A DNA stretch of 64,000 bases, taken from NCBI RefSeq assembly GCF_030077875.1, contig NZ_JASEJT010000005.1, positions 1 through 64,000 on the forward strand, in the 5' to 3' direction. The DNA comes from Mycoplasma phocimorsus. Lineage in GTDB: Bacteria; Bacillota_I; Bacilli_A; Mycoplasmatales; Metamycoplasmataceae. The position numbers and the translations under genes were made by a program. The stretch's first letter is position 1; each line of letters begins with the position of its first letter. This document shows positions 22,565 through 32,396 of the stretch, in pieces. The notes under the pieces are model-generated. The model saw nothing but the letters and a program-made list of their open reading frames with translations. It was not told the origin of the DNA and did not search any database.

Positions 22565-23276
22565 TATTTTCCTTTCTTCCCTTTAATTCATATAAAGCGA
22601 TAGCATTACTAATAGCAACATTTAAACTTTCAAAATTTATTGGGATATAAACTCGTTCATCAAGTAATTCTTGAATAGGAAAAGAAATTCCTTTCGATTC
22701 GTTTCCAAAAATTAAGACATAATTATTTTTAGGCTTAAAATTCACGATTGACTTAGCATTTTTATCAAGAAGCGTTCCAATAATTTGATGAGTATTTTTT
22801 AAATATTTAATATCATTTATTAGGTTTTTTGACTGAATAATATTAATATTAAAAATAGCCCCCTTAGTAGATCGAAGAACTTTATCATTATAAATATTTA
22901 CACCATTTACAAGTAAATTTTTAACTCCAAAAGAAACACAATTTCGAATAATAGTCCCCAAATTACCAGGATCCTGAACATGATCAAGAGCAACAACATC
23001 TCCCTTAATTGGTCTTTCTTCTAAATAATCTACAACAGCAAATACTTCTTGAGGAGTAACCGAATTTAAAATCTTACAAAGTAATTCATAATCTAAATAT
23101 TTATCAGCTTTTATCTTAAGATTACTTGAATAAATTGTAATCTTTTTGCCTACTCTAATTGCTTCATCAATAGCATCTTGACCCTCTATAATAAATTTTT
23201 TTTTAAGGTCGCGATACTTTTTGTTTTGTAAATTTTTTAAAAACTTAAACTCATTTTTATTTATTTTCTTTTCCAT
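22548..23276 (-). CDS. SpoU/TrmH-family RNA 2'-O-methyltransferase
   Basis: A 242-residue SPOUT enzyme of the TrmH/RlmB type: N-terminal RNA-binding domain (KFIIEGQDAIDEAI), then motif 1 LDHVQDPGNLGTIIRNC, motif 2 LIFGNESKGIS and motif 3 YIPINFESLNVAISNAIALYE. The trefoil-knot AdoMet site appears complete. The target is probably 23S rRNA (RlmB-like, or TsnR-like), but sequence alone does not decide. It overlaps trmL upstream by 20 nt and rbgA downstream by 17 nt; no separate ribosome binding site is evident, so it likely depends on coupling. Confidence 0.88.
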   Translation of the reverse strand: MEKKINKNEFKFLKNLQNKKYRDLKKKFIIEGQDAIDEAIRVGKKITIYSSNLKIKADKYLDYELLCKILNSVTPQEVFAVVDYLEERPIKGDVVALDHVQDPGNLGTIIRNCVSFGVKNLLVNGVNIYNDKVLRSTKGAIFNINIIQSKNLINDIKYLKNTHQIIGTLLDKNAKSIVNFKPKNNYVLIFGNESKGISFPIQELLDERVYIPINFESLNVAISNAIALYELKGRKENNGYKN

Positions 23277-23796
23277 AATTTAATAAAAAATCTTTTGATT
23301 TTTGCACTTCATATCTTGATAAATCTTTAAATTTTAATTGTCTTGCAATTTCATATCCTATTACACAAACAGAGTTTGCCAAATTAATTGAACGATTTTT
23401 TTCATACATTGGAATTCTCAAACATTTATCAATATTTTGTTTAAGTATATTTTTATCAATGCCAGTCGATTCTCTACCAAACATAACAAAAATATCACCA
23501 TTTTCTTTAATATTTTTTTCAAAGTCAATTTCCGAATATGTTTTTAAACCATATCTAGTAATATAGTAAATATTTTTATCTTTATATTTATTTTGAAAAT
23601 CTTCATAAGAGGCATGTATTTCATGTTCAATATCACTTATTAAATGACCGGCTCCAGCCCGCTTAATACTTGAGTGTACTAATTCAAAAGCAATTGGCTT
23701 TATAATGTGTAATTTTGCTTTTAAAGCATAACAAGTTCTAATAATATTTCCTGTATTAGGAGCAATTTCTGGCTGGTATAAGACTATATTTATCAT
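23257..23796 (-). CDS. trmL: tRNA 2'-O-methyltransferase TrmL
   Basis: TrmL methylates the ribose of wobble nucleotide 34 in tRNA-Leu isoacceptors. The 179-residue protein lacks an extra RNA-binding domain, as expected for TrmL, and begins with INIVLYQPEIAPNTGNIIRTC. It also has VMFGRESTGI and IPMYEKNRSINLANSVCVIGYE, the three SPOUT motifs. It is the first gene of a three-gene minus-strand operon. A TAAAAT box 6 nt before ATG and the lack of a Shine-Dalgarno sequence suggest a leaderless mRNA. Confidence 0.92.
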   Translation of the reverse strand: MINIVLYQPEIAPNTGNIIRTCYALKAKLHIIKPIAFELVHSSIKRAGAGHLISDIEHEIHASYEDFQNKYKDKNIYYITRYGLKTYSEIDFEKNIKENGDIFVMFGRESTGIDKNILKQNIDKCLRIPMYEKNRSINLANSVCVIGYEIARQLKFKDLSRYEVQKSKDFLLNYGKENK

Positions 23797-23802
23797 TAAA
23801 TA

Positions 23803-23808
23803 ATTTTA
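23803..23808 (-). promoter_or_regulatory. -10 box (TAAAAT) for trmL
   Basis: TAAAAT on the minus strand ends 6 nt before the trmL ATG, in a 45-bp divergent gap shared with the phosphodiesterase gene. A more distal TATAGT is an alternative. Confidence 0.45.
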
Positions 23809-23829
23809 CTATATATAAATTTAATAATT

Positions 23830-23835
23830 TATAAT
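23830..23835 (+). promoter_or_regulatory. -10 box, leaderless, for the phosphodiesterase gene
   Basis: TATAAT lies 6 nt before ATG 23842 with only T/A between; no Shine-Dalgarno motif. Confidence 0.6.
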
Positions 23836-23841
23836 TTTTAT

Positions 23842-24327
23842 ATGACAACATTTATTATTTTAAGTGATAATCATGGCGATTTACAAGTAATAAGTGACAT
23901 TTTGTCTAGTGAAAAATATGATATTGCAATTCATTTAGGAGATTATTTGTGTGAATCTTCTTTTATGAAAAAACATTTTGATTTTTATGTTGCTGGAAAT
24001 AATGATTTTGATTTTAATGCTAAAGAATCTTATGAATTAGAAATTGAAGGGTTAAGAATTAGTTTACAGCATGGGCATTTAATTGGTAGTTATGAACAAT
24101 TAGAAGATGTCAATTTTATGATTAATTATGCTAATAAATATAAAATTGACATTTTAATGTTTGGGCATACCCATACGCCATTACTATTCACAAATAAAAG
24201 TGTAACACTTATTAATCCAGGCTCAACATCTTTGCCTCGTTTTGGAAGTAAATCCGGATATGTATTATTAACTTTAAATGAAAAAATGATTGTTAATCTA
24301 GAGAGAAAAACTTTAGTAAGGAGATAA
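23842..24327 (+). CDS. YfcE/MJ0936-family metallophosphoesterase
   Basis: A 161-residue calcineurin-like phosphodiesterase. Metal-binding motifs are visible: SDNHGD (N-terminal, replacing the usual SDTHG), HLGDYL, AGNNDF, LQHGHL and FGHTH. The family hydrolyses phosphodiesters with Mn2+ or Ni2+; the physiological substrate is unknown. It is the first gene of a plus-strand run (phosphodiesterase, HAD, rnhC, ffh) with short gaps. The start is predicted to be leaderless. Confidence 0.9.
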   Translation: MTTFIILSDNHGDLQVISDILSSEKYDIAIHLGDYLCESSFMKKHFDFYVAGNNDFDFNAKESYELEIEGLRISLQHGHLIGSYEQLEDVNFMINYANKYKIDILMFGHTHTPLLFTNKSVTLINPGSTSLPRFGSKSGYVLLTLNEKMIVNLERKTLVRR

Positions 24328-24330
24328 TTA

Positions 24331-25260
24331 ATGAGAAAAAGTAATAAAAATAAGAAAAATAAATATTTATTTGCAATTGATTTAGATGGTACTTTGCTTG
24401 CAAATAGTTCAAGAAATGAAATTCATCCTAAAACAAAAGAAGCAATTTTAAGAGCTAAAGAAGAGGGGCACATTGTTTGTTTAATTACAGGTAGACCTTG
24501 AAGAAGTACAAAACCCATTTATGAAGAATTAGGATTAAATACTATTGTAGCCAATTATAATGGGGCACACATTCATAATCCTACTGATGATGTATTTATT
24601 CCTTACATTCAATATCTACATTTAAATGAAATGTTATATATTTTAGGTGATGAAAAAGTTAAAAATGAAGTTTCTAATATTGCAATTGAAGGACCTGGTT
24701 GAGTTCAACTACAACACCGTGATGAAGCTTTAGAATCTGTTTTTGGTTTTAAAGATGCTGATAAATTTGTTGTTGGAATTGATACAAATAGACTTCCGCT
24801 TAAACCTACAGGTATTGTTTTTGATGTTAAACAATCAACAAATGTTGAAGAATTACGTACATATTTAAAAACAAAATATGGAGATCTAGCTGAATTCTCA
24901 TATTGATCAAAAGGCGAAGGTTTAACTCCAGTTTTTGATATTACTAATGTTACAGTAAATAAAGGTAGGGTTATTTCATTATTAATTAGATATTATGATA
25001 TTGAAATTAAAAATGTTGTTGCAATTGGTGATGGATTTAATGATGTTCCTATGTTTGAAGTTGCGGGTGTTTCAGTAGCAATGAAAAATTCTTCAAAAGT
25101 TATTAGATCAAAAGCAACAGTTAAATTAAATAAAACAAACCAAGAAGGTGGAGTTGGATATTTTATTGATAAATTCTTAAATAATCCAGAAGAAGAAGTA
25201 AATAAATCTCAAGAAGTACTAAGAAAAAGATTTGAAAAAGATTTAGAAGCAGGATATTAG
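24331..25260 (+). CDS. HAD-superfamily (Cof-type) phosphatase
   Basis: A 309-residue Cof/YidA-like HAD hydrolase: motif I AIDLDGTLL, motif II LITGRPW, a large IIB cap domain and motif IV AIGDGFNDVPMF preceded by the Lys in NKGR. Family members dephosphorylate sugar phosphates, flavin mononucleotide or related metabolites; the substrate cannot be read from sequence. GGAG precedes the ATG at 24331, 3 nt after the previous stop. The C-terminus has an additional charged helix of about 35 residues. Confidence 0.9.
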
Positions 25261-25961
25261 TGAATTTTATTAACTACGATAGCAAAATTGATTTAAGCAA
25301 TAAACAAGTTATAGGAGTTGATGAAGTGGGGGTCGGAGATTATTTCGGTCCTCTTGTTTCATGCTCTGTTTTAATTAAAAAAGAGAACAAACAAAAAGTT
25401 ATTGATTTAGGAATAAAAGATTCTAAAAAGATGACTGATAAAAAAATAATGGAAATAGTCCCTAAACTATTTCCATTAGTAGAAAGTTGTGTATATCGTT
25501 TAACACCAAAAGGTTATAATTCAATTAATAAGTATAACAATGCAAATGAGATTAAAGCATTTACGCATATTAAAGTGATAAATGATTTAGAAAAAAAATT
25601 ACAAGCTTTTAATATTAATATTGATGCTGTTTTTATTGATCAGTATTCTACCTATAATACAATCATTAATTATTTTCAAAAACACTTGAAACCAAATAAT
25701 TTTGGTGGCCTAACAGCAATTAATTATGATATTTATTTAGCGCATAAAGCAGAATCACTTTCAGTTGAAGTAGCTGCCGCAAGTATGATTGCTAGATATA
25801 ATTTTTTAATTTATATGAAGCAATTAGAGGAAGAATTAGGAATAAAAATTCCGCTTGGATCAGGCAATAATGTTAAGCAATTTGCCAAACAATTTTTTAG
25901 TTCTAAAGAAAAACAAAAACAAAAAAATAGCTTAGTTAAGCTATCATTTAAAATGGAATAG
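25260..25961 (+). CDS. rnhC: Ribonuclease HIII (short form)
   Basis: Degrades the RNA of RNA-DNA hybrids. The signature DEVGVGDYFGP (residues 21-31) with Gly-Asp after the DEVG block is the HIII rather than HII form. Other acidic residues sit in LGIKDSKKMT and AVFIDQ. At 233 residues it lacks the roughly 80-residue N-terminal TBP-like substrate-binding domain of canonical RNase HIII. The start is GTG overlapping the last base of the HAD stop codon (TAGTG). RNase HII with an unusual motif is the alternative name. Confidence 0.85.
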   Translation: MNFINYDSKIDLSNKQVIGVDEVGVGDYFGPLVSCSVLIKKENKQKVIDLGIKDSKKMTDKKIMEIVPKLFPLVESCVYRLTPKGYNSINKYNNANEIKAFTHIKVINDLEKKLQAFNINIDAVFIDQYSTYNTIINYFQKHLKPNNFGGLTAINYDIYLAHKAESLSVEVAAASMIARYNFLIYMKQLEEELGIKIPLGSGNNVKQFAKQFFSSKEKQKQKNSLVKLSFKME

Positions 25962-25970
25962 AGGAGATTT

Positions 25971-27338
25971 ATGTTTAATTTTATTCAAAAAAGAATTACT
26001 AAATCAATTGATAAATTATCTAAAAAAGCACTTGTACAGGAAGAAGATATTATTGAGGTTATTAGAGATATAAAATTATCATTATTAGAAGCTGACGTTA
26101 ATTTAATTGTTGTTAAAACATTTATAAAAAATGTTAAGGAAAAAGCAATTAATACAAATATTGTTGGATCGCTAAACGCTTCACAACAATTTATTAAGAT
26201 TGTTAAAGATGAATTAATTGAAATTTTAGGAAAATATAGTTCAAATATTTCAATTAATTCAACACCACATAAAATTATGATGGTAGGTCTTCAGGGGTCA
26301 GGAAAAACTACTACAGCAGTAAAATTAGGTCATTTTTTTCGCAAGAAAAAACTTATTAATAATCCTTTAATGGTTGCTTGTGATATTTATCGTCCAGCTG
26401 CAGTTCAACAATTAATAACGCTGTCAAAAAGCGTGTCATTACCATATTATGAAGAAGGTACATCTTCATCAGCACAAACAATTGCTGAAAAAGCTTTACA
26501 ATATGCTAAGGAAAATCAAAGTGATTTAATTATTTTTGATACTGCTGGTAGATTAGCTATTGATGAAAACCTTATGCAAGAGCTTGAAGAGTTAAAAAAA
26601 ATAATTAAACCTAATGAAATTATTTTTGTAGCAGATGCAATGTCAGGGCAAGATGTTGTTAATGTCGCTAAAGCATTTCATGATAGATTAAAATTAACTT
26701 CAACAATTATTACAAAACTTGATGGTGATGCTAGAGGTGGAGCCGCCCTAAGTATTAGATATTTATTGAATATTCCTATTAAATTTATAGGTACTGGTGA
26801 AGGAATATCAAATATAGATTTATTTCATCCTGAAAGAATGGCTGAGAGAATTTTAGGAATGGGAGATATTCTTTCTTTAATTGAAAAAGCTCAAGATGTA
26901 ATTGATGGGAAAAAAGCAAACAAATTATTGAATAAGTTTGTAACTGGAGTATTTACACTTAATGACTTACTTGATAGCATCTTACAACTTGAAAAGTTAG
27001 GTTCTCTTTCAAAAATTGCTTCAATGATTCCAGGATTGAATAAAATTTCGCCAGAAATGGTGGAAAAAGCTCAACAAAAAGCATGAAAATATCAAGTTTT
27101 AATGTCAAGTATGACACTTAAAGAAAGAAATAATCCTAAACTTTTAAAAGATCCTTCAAGAAAGGCAAGAGTCATTAAAGGTAGTGGTAGACCTGTTCAA
27201 GAATTTAATCAATTATTAAATGAATATGAAAAAATGGCTCAAAAAGTTAAAGATATTTCAACATTAATTAAATCAGGAAAATTTGATCCTTCAGCTCTTG
27301 GCGGCTTAGGAGGCTTTGGATCACTTGGTTCTATATAG
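25971..27338 (+). CDS. ffh: Signal recognition particle protein Ffh
   Basis: The GTPase that with 4.5S RNA targets membrane and secreted proteins to the translocon. The 455 residues contain the N domain, the G domain (GLQGSGKTT, DIYRPAAVQQL, DTAGR, TKLDGDARGGA, GTGEG) and the Met-rich M domain with the RNA-binding RVIKGSGR. The end is Gly-rich (GGLGGFGSLGSI). TGA at about 27087 is Trp; the gene is intact. GAGGAG precedes ATG, 9 nt after rnhC, and a terminator follows. Confidence 0.97.
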
Positions 27339-27364
27339 CTAAGGCAAAAGCCTTAGCTTTTTAT
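27337..27364 (+). terminator. Terminator after ffh
   Basis: The stem AGCTAAGGC/GCCTTAGCT with an AAAA loop overlaps the ffh stop codon and is followed by a T-run. Confidence 0.85.
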
Positions 27365-27410
27365 ATGTTTTAATTGTTAATGTTTATTATATTAATATAT
27401 GTAAAACATA

Positions 27411-27416
27411 TATAAT
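27411..27416 (+). promoter_or_regulatory. -10 box for the pseudouridine synthase-gatCAB operon
   Basis: TATAAT lies 10 nt before the ATG at 27427. The leader would be about 4 nt, with no Shine-Dalgarno motif. Confidence 0.5.
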
Positions 27417-27426
27417 ATAAATTATA

Positions 27427-28269
27427 ATGAAAAAAATAATAGCAACAAATAATGATGAGGACAGAACATTATATAAGTTTATTGAAAAATACTTTACACA
27501 ATTACCACAATCATTTATTTATAAATTAATAAGAAATAAAGATATAAAAATTAACTCAAAAAGAGTAAATGATGCAAGATATAAAATTAAAAACGAAGAT
27601 ATAATTGAAATTTATATTAAGGATGATATTAATTTTAAAGAGTATAAAAAAGCTAATTGAAAAGTTAAAAAAGTATATGAAGATGATAACATTTTAATAG
27701 TAAATAAGCCAAAAAATGTAGAAGTGCATGATGGAGAAAATTCTCTTGATAATGCTGTTAAAACAACATTATTTTATAAGCAAGATGATTCATTTATTCC
27801 TAGTCATATTGGTAGATTAGATAAGGAAACATCGGGGTTAATTATATATGCTAAAAATTATAAAACATTAACTTTATTAAATCAAAACATTAATAATATT
27901 AAAAAAATATATACATTTATTTCAAATAAAAAATATGAAAAAAGACAATATAAAATAAATATTAAGAAAGATGAAAAGTCGCAAAAAATGATTGTAACTA
28001 ATGATAGTGATAGTTTAGAAGCTATTACAACACTTTGAAGCGAAAGGGAATATAATTTTGCTCAAATCCATACAGGCAGAAAGCATCAAATTAGAGTATT
28101 GCTTTCATATTTAAAAGATCCTATTTTAGGTGATAGAAAATATGGGGGTAAGACTAGACCTAGAATGTACTTACATTGTTACAAGTTGGAATTTAGTAAC
28201 TTTGAAGGACATTTAAAATATTTAAATAAAAAAATTATTAAGTTTAATCCTGAATGATGAGGTAAGTAA
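27427..28269 (+). CDS. RluA-family 23S rRNA pseudouridine synthase
   Basis: A 280-residue enzyme with an N-terminal S4 RNA-binding domain (FIYKLIRNKDIKINSKRV). The RluA catalytic domain follows: NILIVNKPKNVEVH, the catalytic block HIGRLDKETSGL (Asp is the nucleophile) and the C-terminal AQIHTGRKHQIRVLL-x(12)-GDRKYGG. It is RluC/RluD-like; the exact uridine is not determined. It overlaps gatC by 1 nt, so it heads a pseudouridine synthase-gatC-gatA-gatB-yihY run. Confidence 0.9.
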
Positions 28270-28565
28270 TGGAAATTAGTAGGGAATATTTAAGAGAGTT
28301 AGCCAAAGATATTCTTATTGACATTGATGAAGATGTCATTGATGGAATGTTGGAAGAATATTATATCATCAATGAACATTTAAATAGAGTAAAAAACATT
28401 GATGTAGAAGGTGTTGAACCAATGTTTTTAATCGATGAAGAATTAACTTCATATTTAAGAGAAGATGAAGAAAATGAAGAATTATTGATTAAAAAAGAGG
28501 ATCTACTTTCTAATGCAGCAAATAAAAATTTAGATTATGTAATTATTAAGAAAGTAGTTGAATAA
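28269..28565 (+). CDS. gatC: Asp/Glu-tRNA(Asn/Gln) amidotransferase subunit C
   Basis: GatC wraps around GatA and stabilises the GatCAB complex that converts Glu-tRNA(Gln) (and possibly Asp-tRNA(Asn)) to the amidated form. The 98-residue acidic protein shows the GatC plan: an N-terminal helix (ISREYLRELAKDILIDI) and the VEGVEPMFL segment. It starts 1 nt inside the preceding stop (TAATG) and ends 1 nt inside gatA. Identification rests on weak sequence plus strong context. Confidence 0.88.
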   Translation: MEISREYLRELAKDILIDIDEDVIDGMLEEYYIINEHLNRVKNIDVEGVEPMFLIDEELTSYLREDEENEELLIKKEDLLSNAANKNLDYVIIKKVVE

Positions 28566-29866
28566 TGAAAGTTAAAGGGAATTTAGAGCAAGCAATTAAT
28601 GAGCTGAAAAATGATAACAATAACGCTGTAGCTAATGTTCTTCAATATAAAACAAATAATGAAGGATTATTAAAAGATGTAGTTTTCAGTATTAAAGAAA
28701 ATTATGCCTTTGGTAATTTTACTACTACTGCATCAAGTGATTTTCTTGTTAATTTCAAAACATTTTATAATTCAGATGTTTTAAAATTATTACTTGATCA
28801 AGGAGCAATTGCAATTGCAAAAGTGCACTGCGATGAGTTTGCTTTAGGCGGTACTGGCACATTTTCTTCACATGGAATTATAAAAAATCCCCTTGATTCT
28901 AGCAGATATGTAGGTGGATCAAGCAGCGGAAGTGCCGCTACTTTTAGTTCTAATATTTCTTTTGCTCTTGGCTCTGATACTGGTGATAGCGTTCGTTTGC
29001 CTGCAGCTTATATTGGTAGCGTTGGATTCAAGCCATCTTATGGTGCAATTTCCAGATATGGTTTATTTGCATATGCCTCTTCTCTTGATACTGTAGCCTT
29101 TTTTACTCACAATGTGAATGATGCCAATTTCTTAGCTAAAATTCTTTATAAAAAATCTAATAATGATTTAACTCAAAAAATAGTAAAAAGTGAATTACCA
29201 TATCAAAAACCAAATAAAGTTTTAATGTTCGATATGAGTGATGTCGTTGAAGAATATATGACTAAATCAATGAAAAAATTGAAAAAAATTTTAGAAAAAG
29301 AACAAATTCAAGTGGATTTTATTAAACCAGAATTAGATATGGTAAATGCAATTAAACCAGTTTATGAAATTATTTCTTTTTCAGAAGGAAGTAGCAACCT
29401 TTCTAATTTAAATGGTATTGCATTTGGAACAAGAGTTGAAAAAAGTAATTCTTGAAAAGATACATTTATGGCTAGTCGTAAACATGGACTAGGAAAAATG
29501 GTTCAAAGAAGATTAACTTTGGGAAGTTTATTTCTAAAAGAAGAAAATCAGAAAGATTTATTTTTAAGGGCGGCCAAAGTTAGAAGATTATATAAAGATT
29601 ATATTAATTCATTATTTGAAAAATATGAATATATTATTTATCCTTCAAGTGCCGGAATTGCTCCAAAATTTGATGATCCAGCAAAAAATAATTATTCTGA
29701 ATGAATATTAACTGGTTCAAATTTAGTAGGCAATCCTAGTATAACATTGCCAATTGCTAAACACAATTCACTTCCATATAGTATTGCTATTGATTCTGAA
29801 CTTTATTCAGATGCTAAATTATTACAATTTGCAAGTTATATTGAAAAATTAATAGGAGGAAAATAA
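28565..29866 (+). CDS. gatA: Asp/Glu-tRNA(Asn/Gln) amidotransferase subunit A
   Basis: GatA is the amidase that releases ammonia from glutamine. The 433 residues show the amidase-signature triad region: Lys in VVFSIKENYAFG, the cis-Ser in YVGGSSSGSAA, and the nucleophile Ser in SDTGDSVRLPAAY. The usual DTGGS is DTGDS here. KPSYGAISRYGLFAYASSLD follows. It is slightly shorter than the usual 480 residues. It overlaps gatC and gatB by 1 nt each. The ammonia passes to GatB. Confidence 0.94.
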
Positions 29867-31263
29867 TGTTTGAAGTTATTATTGGTATTGAAATTCATTT
29901 ACAACTTTCAACAAAAACTAAAATGTTTTCTCCTGCTAAAATAGATTTTAATGCCTTGCCAAATACAACAGTTAGTTATATAGATTTAGCTTATCCAGGA
30001 ACATTACCACAAGTAAATAAGCAAGCAGTTATTAATGCAATTAAATTAGCAAAAGCATTAAATATGCAAATTGACGATGTTCTTAAATTTGATAGAAAAA
30101 ATTATTTTTATACAGATCTTCCGAAAGGTTTTCAAATTACACAACAATTTCACCCAATAGGAAGAAATGGAAAACTATCTTTAAATGTTAATGGAAAAAA
30201 TAAAATTGTTGAAATTGAAAGAATTCATCTTGAAGAAGATACTGCCCGTCAACATCATGAAGGCGATTTTACTTTTATTGATTATAATCGTGCTGGAATC
30301 CCTTTAATTGAAATTGTTACTAAACCAGTTATTCATGATGCTGATACTGCTGTAAAATATATCGAAACTATTAGACAAATTGCTCTTTCACAAAATATTT
30401 CTAATGCTAAAATGGAACAAGGAAGCCTTAGAGCTGATATTAATCTTTCATTACGTTTTAAGGGAGATAAAAGGCTTGGGACAAAAGTTGAAATTAAAAA
30501 TATTAATACACTTTCAAATGTTAAAACGGCAATTGAATTTGAAATTAAAGAACAACAAAGAAAGATTTTAGCAAATGAAAAAATAATGCAATGCACTAAA
30601 CGTTTTGATGAAAAAACTCAACAAAATATTTTAATGAGATTGAAATCTGATGCAGTTGATTATAAATATTTTCCTGAGCCAAATATTCCTTATATCAAAC
30701 TTTCTTCTGATTTAATTTCTAGCGCAAAATTAGCTGAATTACCTTGAGAAAAGGAAGAAAGATATAAAAAAGCAAATATTAATGAAATTTATTTAAATAG
30801 ATTAGTGAATGATCAAAAACTTTCTCAAATTTTTGATAATATTGATTTTGAAGATTTAGATAAAAAATCAAAAATATTTTTTAATGAATTTGTGGCTTAT
30901 GCCAATTTAAATCAAAAGCATCTTTCAGAAATTAATTTTAATTTACAAGATATTTCAACATCAATGGAATTGCTTGAAAAAGGAGTTATTTCTGGAAAAC
31001 AGCTTAAAAAACTTGTTCCGCTTCTTGAAAATAATCAACAAAATTTAATGCAATTAATAAAAGAAAATGATTTAATGCAAATTTCAGATGAAAAAATATT
31101 GACTGATATTATTAATAAGATATTAACGCCACAAGATAAATTGGATTATATCCAAAATCCTGAAAAGCAAATTAGAATGATAGTAGGTAAAGTGATGAAA
31201 GAAACAAAATCAAAGGCAAATCCAGTTTTAACAAATGAATTAATATTAAAGCTTCTTAAATAA
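29866..31263 (+). CDS. gatB: Asp/Glu-tRNA(Asn/Gln) amidotransferase subunit B
   Basis: GatB phosphorylates and amidates mischarged Glu-tRNA(Gln). The 465 residues open with EVIIGIEIHLQLSTKTKMFS and continue with YIDLAYPGTLPQVN, FYTDLPKGFQITQQ, HLEEDTARQ and DYNRAGIPLIEIVTKP, all GatB hallmarks. The C-terminal YqeY-like tail domain is present (about 340-465). The start overlaps gatA, and AGGAGG lies 7 nt upstream inside gatA. Its stop overlaps the next ATG by 1 nt. Confidence 0.96.
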
Positions 31264-32285
31264 TGCAAAAAAGAACATTACCTAAACATCGAGAAAAATA
31301 TGAAAGAAGAGTTCTTCTTTCTTCGAGTTTAAGACATAAAATTACTGTTTCAAGATATAAAAATATTTCTTTATATGAAATAATATTAAAAGCATTTATT
31401 AAAACAATTTTATGATTTGTTATTCCAAAGAAAAACAAATTAAATAAAAATAAAAATGAAGAGTTAATTAATCTTACTTATAATAAAATATCTTCTAGAG
31501 AATTTGCATTTATACCAGCATCAACATCATTTACATTATTTATTTCTTTTATTCCAATAATTGCCATTATATTAGGTATGCTCAGAATTACTTCAACTGA
31601 TTTAGATTTACAATTTATTGATTTAGTTCTTGCTAAAATAATTCCCGGTTTTAGTAATGATTATAATGTTTGAAATAGTGATAGTACGCCTAAAATTACT
31701 GTATTTATAATTTTTTTCTTTTCGGCACTTTGAATGGGCGCGGGAGGATTTGCTAATATTGTTTATACTCAAAGTTACATTTATTCACATAAAACTTTTG
31801 GAAACTTTTTAACTAATCGACTTAAAGGTTTTTTACTAGTTTTAATTATTAGTATAACCCTATATCTTTCAGCACTTTCTTATTTAGGGATTGTTAATAT
31901 TTTTGGAATAGCTCATGAGCGCTGGTCTTCTAATATTCTTCTTTTTATTTGAATTGTAATCACAATATTTATTATTATTTCTTTAATATTTAAGTTTGGT
32001 CCAAAGTTTAAACTTAGTTGAAAACAAATAGCGCCAGGATTATTACTAACTACTCTCCCTATTTCTTTAATTACTTCAGTATTTGGTGGATTAGGTGGAT
32101 ATTTAAATTATGATAAGTTTGGGATATTGGGGGCTATTCTTTATCTTCTTTTATATATTTTTATATTTGTTTATTTAGTATATTTAGGAATAATTACTAA
32201 TGCCGCATATTTAAAAACTTATTTTACAACTAAAACAGATAACAAATTCAATTTTTTAAATTGATTTAATAGGATTAAAAGGTAA
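31263..32285 (+). CDS. YihY/BrkB-family membrane protein
   Basis: A 340-residue multi-pass protein of the YihY/virulence factor BrkB family (formerly misannotated RNase BN). It has a basic N-terminal region, then about six helices with the family pattern SREFAFIPASTSFTLFISFIP, FSALWMGAGGFANIVYTQSYIY and the SVFGGLGGYLNYDKFG block. Molecular function is not established for the family. It overlaps gatB by 1 nt (TAATG) and ends at a terminator shared with the convergent lipoprotein gene. Confidence 0.85.
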
Positions 32286-32310
32286 AAAATAATAATGCCA
32301 AAACAATAAT

Positions 32311-32353
32311 AAAAACTCAAATACGACGCAAAATTTGTCATATTTGAGTTTTT
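32311..32353. terminator. Bidirectional terminator, YihY gene / minus-strand lipoprotein
   Basis: AAAAACTCAAATA (32311-32323) pairs with 32341-32353, extended by an inner GAC/GTC after one mismatch. A-rich 5' and T-rich 3' flanks fit termination of both convergent transcripts. Confidence 0.75.
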
Positions 32354-32396
32354 ATTTACAATTATAAAAGAATAATCAATTTAGTTTTAAGTATTA

